DNA of 64,000 bases, taken from contig OZ245043.1 in assembly GCA_965224285.1 (NCBI GenBank), forward strand, positions 3,906,001 to 3,970,000, written 5' to 3'. Below are positions 52,518 to 61,360 of the stretch, one piece after another. The notes under the pieces are model-generated. The model was not told where the DNA came from. It saw only the letters and a program-made list of their open reading frames with translations, and ran no database searches. How positions within the stretch are numbered: position 1 is the first letter of the stretch; each line of letters begins with the position of its first letter. The stretch is from JAJCYK01 sp965224285 (GTDB taxonomy: Bacteria > Bacteroidota > Bacteroidia > Cytophagales > Cyclobacteriaceae). The translations under genes were made by a program, and so were the position numbers.

Positions 52518-55448
52518 TTGGAAGAAAAATTTGAGTTACTTCGTAAAAGAATAAGTGGAGGTTTATACACGGACCAGGCCACCCGTATCCTATATGCCAC
52601 CGATGCTTCGGCTTATCGGGAAATGCCTATGGCAGTGGCCACTCCAAAATCGGAGGAAGATATCCTGGCGTTGGTTGAGTTTGCGGATCACTATGAGATC
52701 CCATTGATACCCCGTACTGCCGGTACCAGCCTGGCTGGGCAGGTAGTAGGTGACGGCATTGTCATGGACCTCAGCACTTATATGAATCAAATTCTGGAAG
52801 TAAACTCTGAACAAGGTTGGGTTAGGGTACAACCTGGGGTGATCAGAGACGACCTCAACCGTCACCTGGCTCGCTACGGAAAACTGTTTGGACCTGAGAC
52901 CGCTACCGCCAGCCGAGCTATGATAGGAGGTATGATCGGTAACAACTCCTGCGGAGCAAATTCCATCGTTTATGGAAGTACCCGTGAACACCTGCTGGAA
53001 GTGCGTGCGGTGTTGAGTGATGGCTCCGTTACTACTTTTAAGAATCTCAGCGATTTGGAGTTTGTTGCAAAATGCCGGGGGCAGGAAGTGAACGGAGAAA
53101 GGGAATCTGAGATATATCAGTCCATGAAAGCCATGTTGATGGATCCGGAAAATCAACAAAAAATAACTGAGGGATACCCAAAACCCAGTATCCCTCGTAG
53201 GAATACCGGCTATGCCCTGGATCAACTTCTGCTGCTGCATCCTTTTTCAGAACAAGGTGAGTCTTTTAATTTTTGCAAATTGATAGCCGGCTCTGAAGGA
53301 ACACTGGCTATTGTCACCGAGGCTAAACTAAAACTGATGCCGATGCCGCCCCCGGAGCAGTGCCTGGTATGTATTCATTTTGATTCCATTCATCAGAGTC
53401 TGCTGGGGAATTTAGTGGCCCTCAAGTATCAGCCCACTGCCTGCGAAATGATCGACCATTATATACTGGAATGTACCAAGGAAAATATCGAACAGCGCAA
53501 GAACCGTTTTTTTGTTAAAGGCGATCCCAAGGTGATCATCATTGTCGAATTCCGGGGTGATGATCCCAACGAAGTGATCGATCGTGCTCAGAAAATGATA
53601 CTGGAGCTCCAGGAGGAAAACCTGGGCTATCACTACCCGTTGATCACTGGTGAAGATGCGGGTAGGGTGTGGCAGCTGCGCAAGGCAGGTTTGGGATTAC
53701 TGGCCAATATTCCAGGTGAAGCCAAAGCAGCTCCGGTCATTGAGGATACTGCAGTGGATGTGCAGGAGTTGCCGGATTATATCTCGGAGTTTAACCAGAT
53801 TTTGGAGAAGCATGGATTGTACTCTGTGCATTACGCCCATGCCGGTACCGGTGAGCTTCATCTGCGTCCTATCCTTAATCTCAAAACCAGGGAGGGCCAA
53901 AGAATGTTTCGTACTATCGCCGAGGAAATTGCCGTATTGGTAAAAAAATACCGGGGCTCTTTAAGTGGTGAGCACGGCGATGGTCGACTGCGTAGTGAAT
54001 TTATACCATTTATGGTGGGCGATCATAATTATCAATTGATCAGAGACACTAAAAGGATATGGGATCCTAAGAGCATTTTCAATCGGGGTAAGATAGTGGA
54101 CTCCCAGCCTATGGACACTCACCTCCGCTATGAACCGGACCAGGTTACCCCTCAGTTTGAAACAGTATTGAACTTCGACCATTTCGGCGGTATTATACAG
54201 GCTGCCGAACAATGTAATGGCGCCGGTGAATGCCGTAGATCTCATTTATCAGGTGGGACCATGTGCCCAAGTTATATGGTGACCCGTCATGAAAAAGATA
54301 CCACCAGGGCCAGAGCTAATGTTTTAAGAGAATTACTCACCCGCTCGCGGAAAGAAAACCCCTTTGCCCATGATGAAATAAAGGAGGTCATGGATTTATG
54401 CCTTTCATGCAAGGGATGTAAGGCAGAATGTCCTTCCAATGTTGATGTTGCCAAATTAAAGGCTGAATTTCAGCATCATTACTATAATTCGAAAGGCATC
54501 CCCTGGCGCACCCGGTTGATCACCTCATTTAACCGGGCTAACAGCGTAGCCTCTAAGGCACCCGGTTTGTATAATTTTCTGATATCCAATCCGCTAACTG
54601 GTGGATTGTTTAAATCCATCGCTGGTTTTGCACCCCAGCGGACTCTGCCTAAGTTGCATAATACCACTTTAAGAAAATGGTTTCGCGATCATAATCAAGA
54701 GCAGGTTCAGGAGACCAGTCAAAAGGTGATGCTGTTTTGTGACGAATTTACCAATTTCAATGACACTAAAATCGGTATTATGGTGATCAAATTACTTAAC
54801 CGATTAGGATATCAAGTGGTAATGCCAGAGCATCTGGAAAGTGGTCGAACCTATATTTCCAAAGGTATGCTGAATAAGGCTCGAAATATTGCCATTGCCA
54901 ATGTACAGGGTTTGAAAGACCAGGTGGGAGCTGAATTGCCCTTAATCGGTATTGAGCCTTCGGCTATTTTAAGTTTTAGAGATGAATATCCCGACATGAT
55001 GCCGGAATCTCTTAAGAAGGCTGCCGATCATCTGGTGCAATATACTTTTACCTTTGAAGAGTTTCTTGCAAGTGAGTTGGATAAGGGACGGATTAATGCC
55101 GCATTGTTCACAGATAAGCCTGCTACCATCCGACTTCATGGACATTGTCACCAGAAAGCCATTTCCTCATTGGTCCCCTCCAAAAAAATTCTGTCTATAC
55201 CCAGTAACTATCAGGTACAACTGATACCTTCTGGTTGTTGCGGCATGGCTGGCTCGTTTGGTTATGAAAAGGAGCACTATGATCTTTCTATGAAAGTGGG
55301 TGAGCTGGTGCTTTTCCCCACTATCAGGGAGGCTGATGATCAAGTGATCATCGCCGCCGCAGGAACCAGTTGCCGGCATCAAATTAAAGACGGTACCGGT
55401 CGCGAGGCGCTACACCCTGCCGAAATCCTCTGGCAGGCTCTCATCTGA
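52518..55448 (+). CDS. FAD- and Fe-S-containing D-lactate dehydrogenase-like protein (YdiJ type)
   Basis: The 976-residue protein, started at a TTG because an in-frame stop lies 16 bases upstream and no ATG intervenes, has FAD_binding_4 (PRTAGTSLAGQVVG, RAMIGGMIGNNSCGANS), the FAD-oxidase C-terminal domain (HYAHAGTGELHLRP, GSLSGEHGDGRLRS), a Cys-rich CNGAGEC (about 566-572), CLSCKGCKAECP (about 628) and a C-terminal domain of CCG type with GHCHQK and SGCCGMAGSFGYE (about 905). This fusion of glycolate-oxidase-like subunits is known from YdiJ/DLD-type enzymes that oxidise D-2-hydroxy acids, probably D-lactate. Confidence 0.92.
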   Translation: MEEKFELLRKRISGGLYTDQATRILYATDASAYREMPMAVATPKSEEDILALVEFADHYEIPLIPRTAGTSLAGQVVGDGIVMDLSTYMNQILEVNSEQGWVRVQPGVIRDDLNRHLARYGKLFGPETATASRAMIGGMIGNNSCGANSIVYGSTREHLLEVRAVLSDGSVTTFKNLSDLEFVAKCRGQEVNGERESEIYQSMKAMLMDPENQQKITEGYPKPSIPRRNTGYALDQLLLLHPFSEQGESFNFCKLIAGSEGTLAIVTEAKLKLMPMPPPEQCLVCIHFDSIHQSLLGNLVALKYQPTACEMIDHYILECTKENIEQRKNRFFVKGDPKVIIIVEFRGDDPNEVIDRAQKMILELQEENLGYHYPLITGEDAGRVWQLRKAGLGLLANIPGEAKAAPVIEDTAVDVQELPDYISEFNQILEKHGLYSVHYAHAGTGELHLRPILNLKTREGQRMFRTIAEEIAVLVKKYRGSLSGEHGDGRLRSEFIPFMVGDHNYQLIRDTKRIWDPKSIFNRGKIVDSQPMDTHLRYEPDQVTPQFETVLNFDHFGGIIQAAEQCNGAGECRRSHLSGGTMCPSYMVTRHEKDTTRARANVLRELLTRSRKENPFAHDEIKEVMDLCLSCKGCKAECPSNVDVAKLKAEFQHHYYNSKGIPWRTRLITSFNRANSVASKAPGLYNFLISNPLTGGLFKSIAGFAPQRTLPKLHNTTLRKWFRDHNQEQVQETSQKVMLFCDEFTNFNDTKIGIMVIKLLNRLGYQVVMPEHLESGRTYISKGMLNKARNIAIANVQGLKDQVGAELPLIGIEPSAILSFRDEYPDMMPESLKKAADHLVQYTFTFEEFLASELDKGRINAALFTDKPATIRLHGHCHQKAISSLVPSKKILSIPSNYQVQLIPSGCCGMAGSFGYEKEHYDLSMKVGELVLFPTIREADDQVIIAAAGTSCRHQIKDGTGREALHPAEILWQALI

Positions 55449-55456
55449 TCACTAGC

Positions 55457-56224
55457 CTAATTTATCTCTGCAATAATATCTCTACCCAGGTATTCGTCCG
55501 ACTTATTAGTATACCAGGCCCGCTCCTTAGGCCAGATCATTTCTCCGACCTTGATCTCACCTGATAGGTCCAGATATTCACCATCACCTTGAGTTTCATC
55601 ATGATAAAACCTGTAGCCCACTACTGCATAAGATTGAGGGTTGATGTATATATACCAGGTATCGGAACCCACTTCCTCCTCATAAGTTACCTTGAGGGCA
55701 TAGCTATCCTTGCCCTTAAAGTTTTCCCTGCTTACCTTCCGGTGTACCACAGTGCCCGGATCCTTTAGCTTCATGGGAAGGCCTTGCATAAAAAGATAAT
55801 AGTTGCGGTATGAAACACTTCTCTCACAATCCAGTCGGTGCTGCTTGCGCTGTTCATCCGAAAAGTCAGGGGATCCGTTAAGCAGTACGTAGCAACTATC
55901 ACCATGGGTACCCCGGGTGATTACCACGTCATCTATTTCCCTTTGCACTTTAAAGTGATTTGTAGAGTTATCAAAAAATACTGTGGTCTTACGAATTTCG
56001 TTATCCTGCCGGTATTCCTGATACCTTACCACCGCTTTTAGCGCCGGCCATTGGCCATTGGGATCGTGGTAGGCAATACTGCGTTCCAGTAACTCAGTTC
56101 CCGTTGGTTGTGCCTGTAACAGGTTACAGGCTAGGCTGAATAATACTGCCCATAGTGTTTTATTGAGGATTCTGAGCGGGATGGAGCAGGTCACTGTATG
56201 AGTTTGATATAAGATCTGATTCAT
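55457..56224 (-). CDS. DUF6503-like exported protein
   Basis: The 255-residue frame ends 8 bp from the convergent dehydrogenase. A signal-like segment (NKTLWAVLFSLACNLLQAQ) lies at residues 21-39, so the true start is probably downstream of the ATG at 56224, for example a GTG at 56194; either overlaps the end of the CYTH gene. The mature part (SIAYHDPNGQWPALKAVVRYQEY, DTWYIYINPQSYAVVGYRFYHDE) looks like the beta-rich, lipoprotein-carrier-like DUF6503 group of Bacteroidota. Function unknown. Confidence 0.75.
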   Translation of the reverse strand: MNQILYQTHTVTCSIPLRILNKTLWAVLFSLACNLLQAQPTGTELLERSIAYHDPNGQWPALKAVVRYQEYRQDNEIRKTTVFFDNSTNHFKVQREIDDVVITRGTHGDSCYVLLNGSPDFSDEQRKQHRLDCERSVSYRNYYLFMQGLPMKLKDPGTVVHRKVSRENFKGKDSYALKVTYEEEVGSDTWYIYINPQSYAVVGYRFYHDETQGDGEYLDLSGEIKVGEMIWPKERAWYTNKSDEYLGRDIIAEIN

Positions 56225-56690
56225 TTATAGATAGTAGTTTAATATAATACTGGCATTGCTGGGTAAGTTCCTTAGCAGAGCGAACGCCATGCTCATCAAT
56301 AGCTTCGATCTCTACGAATGTTCCCAGCCCGGCTACCGTATCCAGATGAAATTTTACATTTTGGATGAAATAGATTTCCCTGAATTTATCCACCGTCACC
56401 AAAATGCCCAACGCTCCCGACAGTAGTGAGAATAGTTCTTGGCCTCCGGCTTTGGTTTTATAAAGTTCCACTTCAGAACTCTTGGGACCTTGTTGATTGT
56501 CCCTTTTGTAATGAATCAGTGCATTTTCGATATTACCCTGTCTTAGTTTTAATCGGCCATGTGGTACTTTGAAATAAGTATCAACCTGATGGTCCTTGCC
56601 TTCATACCTGGCATTATGCTGCTTTAGTTGAGACCTGGCATAATCCAAGTCATGACAACGTGCCTTTATCTCAATGTTCAATGCTTTCAT
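56160..56690 (-). CDS. CYTH-domain protein (class IV adenylate cyclase-like)
   Basis: The 176-residue protein opens with the CYTH signature NIEIKARC, followed by alternating charged strands of the tunnel (DTYFKVPHGRLKLRQG, ALIHYKRDNQQGPKSSEVEL, TVDKFREIYFIQNVKFHLDTV, TFVEIEAID). CYTH enzymes bind triphosphates in a metal-dependent tunnel; members are adenylate cyclases or thiamine-triphosphatase/tripolyphosphatase-like. The family level cannot tell which here. It overlaps the DUF6503-like gene and follows an oxidoreductase by 11 bp, in one operon. Confidence 0.88.
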   Translation of the reverse strand: MKALNIEIKARCHDLDYARSQLKQHNARYEGKDHQVDTYFKVPHGRLKLRQGNIENALIHYKRDNQQGPKSSEVELYKTKAGGQELFSLLSGALGILVTVDKFREIYFIQNVKFHLDTVAGLGTFVEIEAIDEHGVRSAKELTQQCQYYIKLLSINESDLISNSYSDLLHPAQNPQ

Positions 56691-56701
56691 GGCGTCCCTA
56701 G

Positions 56702-57682
56702 CTAGTCCACTTCATATACTACTTTACCCTGTCGGCGGATTTCATCCATAAGCTGCATAAGTTTCCAACTATGACTGTGCGACCACTCCGGGCTCTCTAT
56801 CTTTTGTTGATCCAAACATCGCATCACTTCTTCAGCTTGATAGTGATATCCGTTGCCTTCAAGGTCGATTTCAATCAGTTTTGATTGGTTATCTTGGACA
56901 AGGGTCAGGTTTCCCGGTTGGTACCATCTATTGTGCAGCATTATAATTCCTTTATCTCCTTCAATCTTTGCTTCCACGGGTGTATTACGGGTTAGCGTAA
57001 AATGCAGTCTGGCATGTCGGCCCTCCTCATACTTTAACAATACTTCACCTTCCTGGTCCACTCCTGTGGGGGCCAGATGCACAGTTGATAGTACATCCAG
57101 GGGTTGACCCATTATAAATCCTGCCAGGAATAACGGGTATATTCCTATGTCCAACAAGGCTCCTCCACCCAGCGCCGGATTAAACAACCTTGACTGCGGA
57201 TCATATCCGGCCTGGAATCCGAAATCAGCTTCAAGGCTTCTTAATTTCCCAATAACACCCTGCTGTATCAGTTGACGAGCTTTTATAATATGAGGTAGAA
57301 ACCGGGACCACAATGCTTCCATTAAAAAACTATTATATTCTTTTGATGCATTGGTCATTCTTTTCACCTGCTGCGAATTGAGAGCCAAAGGTTTCTCACA
57401 CAATACCGCCTTGCCGTGCTTAAGGCAGAGCAAAGTAGAATCCATATGAAAGGTGTGTGGATTTGCGATATAGATAACATCTACTTTTGGGTCAGCAGCC
57501 AGATGCTGGTATGAATCATATGCGATCTCAATGTCGTATGACCCCGCAAACTCATTGGATCGCTGCAAATCCCTGCTGGCTACTGCATATAATTGAGCCC
57601 GTGGAGAAGCCGCCAAGCCCGTAGCAAACTTTTTGGCGATTTTACCGGGTGCCAAAATACCCCATCGATATACCGTTCTCAT
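56702..57682 (-). CDS. Gfo/Idh/MocA family oxidoreductase
   Basis: The 326-residue protein has the Rossmann head (YRWGILAPGKIAKKFATGLA), VDVIYIANPHTFH, AVLCEKPLALN (catalytic Lys/Pro motif EKP) and the second alpha/beta domain with GGGALLDIGIYPLFLAGF. These enzymes use NAD(P) to oxidise sugars, inositol or related alcohols. The substrate is not evident. It leads the operon with CYTH and DUF6503-like genes and runs opposite to nothing close upstream. Confidence 0.93.
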   Translation of the reverse strand: MRTVYRWGILAPGKIAKKFATGLAASPRAQLYAVASRDLQRSNEFAGSYDIEIAYDSYQHLAADPKVDVIYIANPHTFHMDSTLLCLKHGKAVLCEKPLALNSQQVKRMTNASKEYNSFLMEALWSRFLPHIIKARQLIQQGVIGKLRSLEADFGFQAGYDPQSRLFNPALGGGALLDIGIYPLFLAGFIMGQPLDVLSTVHLAPTGVDQEGEVLLKYEEGRHARLHFTLTRNTPVEAKIEGDKGIIMLHNRWYQPGNLTLVQDNQSKLIEIDLEGNGYHYQAEEVMRCLDQQKIESPEWSHSHSWKLMQLMDEIRRQGKVVYEVD

Positions 57683-57738
57683 TTTCTATCACTCTGGGTG
57701 GTAGCCAAATTAAATGATGACAGGGAGCTTTCAAATGC

Positions 57739-59259
57739 TTAATGAATATAATTGGTGATTTCGATGTTGGTCAGCGTGTCTTGCAGAAAATGACAGGAAA
57801 ATACTCGATCGCCGTGCCTGGATTTGATCACCACCTGATCAGGCAAGGTATTTCTGTTAGATAACTGGGGATACAATTCTTTTAACCGGTTTTTAGTTAT
57901 TCCAATCTGCAGCCCGTTCTTAAAAATTATCGATTGATCTTGGATACTCCCACTTAGGATCAGATTTTCCTCTGGAGTTCGATAGAACTGAAGTTTTAAA
58001 TTTGGCTGGCTTAGGGTAACCAGGGTATCCACCTGCTGCTGGTTGAATTGGTTGGGGATAGGTTCCTTAACCAGTTGGTATTGTTTAGGAATAGTCATCA
58101 TTAAATTTTCCCAACTCAGGTCACCGGTTTCCAGCGGAAGCCATACAAATTCATTGTCTACAATAGTTAACTCTTTTATCACTGGTTTTGAGCTTTCATG
58201 GGAGGCCCAATCCTTAAGGGGAAACTGCTTTATCTTTAAATCCCCTGCTATCGAGCGCTTAAAACCGCTATCTGACCATTTCCACCGGTAAAGACTGTCG
58301 GTTTCGGTACGGTGCCCGCCATCGATACTGGCCTCTTTCTTTCTCTGAATGATTTCAAGACTGTTATTATTAGGATCGCGTTTTATCCAGCTATCCATGA
58401 CCATAATAGAGTGATCGTCCCACAGATTTTCTGCCAAAGGGATTTGTTCGATGATGGTTTGAGTCTGTTCATTCCAGACGTAAAGATTTATGGCGCTCTC
58501 ATCATAGCGGCTCGGCACTCGGCAAACTAATGCGGTGAGACCTTCTGTAATAGGAAATCGATAGTAGGCGAAAAGCCCAAAACGGTATTTGGAAGCTTTC
58601 TTGGCCATCTGGGTACCAAATAAACTATGATAGCCCGTGCCAAGACGTTCACCGGTTTGGTTGAGGATTTCACTATGAGATGCATAGATATGAAGCTCTC
58701 GCTGTGTGGTAGGCTCGAAATATTGTAAGAGGGGTTTGGAAGACTCTTCTTTGGTCTGGAAGTAATCCTTTATGGCGGCCCATAATGCCAAGTGCGTCTG
58801 CAGCCCGTATATAATTTCGGGTGGCTGTTTTCCGTCGTAGAGGGCTACTCCCATCATTCTGCTGGGGTGTTGGTCCCGTGCCACAACCATATCTTCATGG
58901 GGCAAAAATGAGATAAATGGTCTGTCGGTGAAGGTGACGGGGATATCATGATTTTTTAGGGAATCTTCTACCAAACTTGCATAGTAGGCGAAGTCACCCA
59001 CTGCCATTTGCAAGCCTTGCAGGGCGCTTTCATCTAGATCGAGACCTTCCAGATCTTGGGGTGGAGGCGTGAAAAAGACAACTCCAGGCGTTATTACTGA
59101 TAGCGTATCCTCGGTTTTGAAATCAATTTCGCCTGTTTTAACCGGGGCTGAACTAAGTTGGCTTGTGACCGTATTTTGCTCCTCCTGAAAATCCGTTTGG
59201 GATTGACAGGCAAATATTACCCACACCAGGTATATATTGCTGAGATACCGTCCTTTCAT
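57739..59259 (-). CDS. Large lipoprotein of unknown function
   Basis: The 506-residue protein has a signal ending in the lipobox VIFAC (Cys18, preceded by IYLVWVIF). Mature segments include PFISFLPHEDMVVARDQ, HLALWAAIKDYFQTK and KSRHGDRVFSCHFLQD, mainly beta-rich, with no catalytic motif I recognise. It is translationally coupled to mltG (its ATG overlaps the mltG stop by four bases), which suggests a role near the peptidoglycan or outer membrane, by inference only. Confidence 0.75.
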   Translation of the reverse strand: MKGRYLSNIYLVWVIFACQSQTDFQEEQNTVTSQLSSAPVKTGEIDFKTEDTLSVITPGVVFFTPPPQDLEGLDLDESALQGLQMAVGDFAYYASLVEDSLKNHDIPVTFTDRPFISFLPHEDMVVARDQHPSRMMGVALYDGKQPPEIIYGLQTHLALWAAIKDYFQTKEESSKPLLQYFEPTTQRELHIYASHSEILNQTGERLGTGYHSLFGTQMAKKASKYRFGLFAYYRFPITEGLTALVCRVPSRYDESAINLYVWNEQTQTIIEQIPLAENLWDDHSIMVMDSWIKRDPNNNSLEIIQRKKEASIDGGHRTETDSLYRWKWSDSGFKRSIAGDLKIKQFPLKDWASHESSKPVIKELTIVDNEFVWLPLETGDLSWENLMMTIPKQYQLVKEPIPNQFNQQQVDTLVTLSQPNLKLQFYRTPEENLILSGSIQDQSIIFKNGLQIGITKNRLKELYPQLSNRNTLPDQVVIKSRHGDRVFSCHFLQDTLTNIEITNYIH

Positions 59260-60293
59260 GATCCCTTGAACCCAATTCGTCGTTTGTTAAGCTCTCTCTG
59301 GTACTTCCTGGCCACATTTTGGTGTTCTTTCAGTGTCCGGGAAAAATGATGATACCCGGAAAAGTCAAACCGAGCACAGAAATAAAGATAATCATGTGAT
59401 TCAGCCTCAAGCACAGCCTGCAGGGACTGCTCACTGGGAGTGAATACCGGGCCCGGAGGTAAACCATCGACACGGTAGGTATTATATTTGGAGCGAACCT
59501 TCTTATGTCCGGTAAGTACTCGGGATAGCGGTTTCCCCACTGCATATACCACTGTCGGGTCTGCCTGCAATCGCATTTCCTGGCTTAATCTATTCAGATA
59601 CAGCCCGGCAATTATCGGCATTTCATCAGGTATTTTAGTTTCTGCATAAACAATAGATGCCAGAATGGAGGCCTCTTGAGCGGTGAGACCTAATGAGGCA
59701 GCTTTAGTTAATTTTTCCGGAGTCCAGTAGTACCAGAAATTGCGAAATAATCTATCGGCTACTTCCTGTGCCCGGCTGTCGCGATACATGAGAATGGTAT
59801 CGGCAAACAAGATACTATAAACATTATCTGGGTTGAATTTTCCCCATTTGCCGATGTATTGCGGATTCTGCAGGTGTCGGGTTAGTGCACTGGGTTTGAT
59901 ATCCAGGGCCTTGCATATTCCGTTGATGGTATTTTTCCGCATGCGGTAGGGCCGGATCACTACCGATACTGATTCCCGTGGGGTATGCTTCAAGTATTGA
60001 ATCATCTGCTTGTTGCTCCAATTTTTTTCGATCTGATAGAGTCCGGGGGCTAGCTGATGATGGTGAAGCCCCAAAACCCAGGAGGCAATCCAGAAAGTTA
60101 ATTTATTGTGAATAAGACCGTCCCGATTAAGGATCTTAAGCGTTTGCGACCCGGTCTGGAGTTGGGTTATTTCCAGGTCGTAAATGTGGTGATGGAATTC
60201 TGTATTGGGAGGATGGAACAAGACCATATAACAAGAAATAAATAGGAAAAAGCCCCCGATCAGGAAGGCTTTAACCCCACTTAAATTAATCAA
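59256..60293 (-). CDS. mltG: Endolytic transglycosylase MltG (YceG-like)
   Basis: The 345-residue protein has an N-terminal membrane anchor (VKAFLIGGFFLFISCYMVLF), a LysM-like variable region and the YceG domain with the catalytic Glu in EASILASIVYAETKIPDEMP (Glu of YAET) and RLQADPTVVYAVG, YNTYRVDGLPPGPVF. MltG cuts nascent glycan strands and sets their length. It is first in an operon with the 506-residue lipoprotein, overlapping by ATGA. Confidence 0.92.
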   Translation of the reverse strand: MINLSGVKAFLIGGFFLFISCYMVLFHPPNTEFHHHIYDLEITQLQTGSQTLKILNRDGLIHNKLTFWIASWVLGLHHHQLAPGLYQIEKNWSNKQMIQYLKHTPRESVSVVIRPYRMRKNTINGICKALDIKPSALTRHLQNPQYIGKWGKFNPDNVYSILFADTILMYRDSRAQEVADRLFRNFWYYWTPEKLTKAASLGLTAQEASILASIVYAETKIPDEMPIIAGLYLNRLSQEMRLQADPTVVYAVGKPLSRVLTGHKKVRSKYNTYRVDGLPPGPVFTPSEQSLQAVLEAESHDYLYFCARFDFSGYHHFSRTLKEHQNVARKYQRELNKRRIGFKGS

Positions 60294-60439
60294 CCAGCTA
60301 TGGTAGCTTAAAATCTTAATAGTAGGTAGGATCGCTTGGTCAAGAGGTGCACTAAAATCGCCAAAAAATATTTAATACACCCGGCTGAATGTGGCGATAT
60401 ATCTCTTATGTAAGGTTTCAAATAGTTTGATGGCCCGAA

Positions 60440-61294
60440 TCAAGGCTTATGATAGCCCCGATAGGACTCCATTTCTTGCAACGAGCCTACTTTTTGTGGG
60501 GAGATCTGGAATTTTACCGGTAAAGTCTGTATGCCAAATTTTATAGCCCGATAGACTTGAAAATGAAGGTGCGGTTGACTGGACCAGCCTGTGTTTCCGC
60601 TATAACCAATTACTTGACCGGCTTTGACCCGATCACCAGGTTCTACCAAAGAGCCTTGGTATTTTAGATGGACGTAATCAGCAAAACTGCCGTCCTCATG
60701 CAGAATTGTGATGCGATTTCCGTCCTTCATAAAGGAGACGTCCGGACCACCGATTTTCGAATCTTCTTTAATCAATACCACTACTCCACCCCGGCTGGCG
60801 CAAACCTCCGTGCCTTCCTTCATTTCAAAGTCGTAGGCATTTTTGCCTTGATGGGTAAAGGCTCCATTAGCGCCCTGAACCAAGACATAGGATCGACCAT
60901 CATTGAATGGCAACCAATAAACGAAATCCTCCTCGATATTTGCCCGGGGGTCCCCAAGGGCCAACTGGTACTTGGATTTAAATGAGGTAGACTGGCCTTT
61001 TTCAGGATTTAAGGTAAATAGCTTCTGTGGTTCTCCAGGATAGATCACTTGATAGAAGGGCATTTTAGAGTCGGGCTGAAGATTCTTAAGTTCAGTAAAT
61101 TCTATCTGGATTTGATAGGGGCTGAAGTCATTATTCTGTGCAAAATAATCAAACCCGCCTTCTCCGGTGGCTTTCTGAAAAATATGCACTGGGTTATAGT
61201 TCTGAGCCCACCCCAGGTTTGGTAACAGATTAATTACGAACCATGAATACAGAGTAAAGGCTAATTTCATTGCCTGTTTAACGCCAGATGTCAT
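60440..61294 (-). CDS. M23 family peptidase (LytM-type)
   Basis: The 284-residue protein has a signal peptide (LAFTLYSWFVINLLPNLGWAQ) and a C-terminal LytM domain: HQGKNAYDFEMKEGTEV (metal His and Asp), GGVVVLI, DYVHLKYQGSLVEPGDRVKAGQVIGYSGNTGW and HLHFQVYR. The middle region (about 30-140) is beta-rich and unassigned. It probably cuts peptide bridges in peptidoglycan. It lies behind dnaK, separated by a terminator. Confidence 0.93.
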   Translation of the reverse strand: MTSGVKQAMKLAFTLYSWFVINLLPNLGWAQNYNPVHIFQKATGEGGFDYFAQNNDFSPYQIQIEFTELKNLQPDSKMPFYQVIYPGEPQKLFTLNPEKGQSTSFKSKYQLALGDPRANIEEDFVYWLPFNDGRSYVLVQGANGAFTHQGKNAYDFEMKEGTEVCASRGGVVVLIKEDSKIGGPDVSFMKDGNRITILHEDGSFADYVHLKYQGSLVEPGDRVKAGQVIGYSGNTGWSSQPHLHFQVYRAIKFGIQTLPVKFQISPQKVGSLQEMESYRGYHKP

Positions 61295-61312
61295 TATTTA
61301 TTTTCATTAAAA

Positions 61313-61340
61313 AAGGGCCTTGAACTTAATCAAGGCCCTT
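61313..61340 (-). terminator. Rho-independent terminator after dnaK
   Basis: AAGGGCCTTGA and TCAAGGCCCTT form a perfect 11-bp stem with a six-base loop; the minus strand continues with TTTTTT. The T-run fits termination of dnaK. Confidence 0.92.
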
Positions 61341-61360
61341 AAACCATTTATCATTAATGA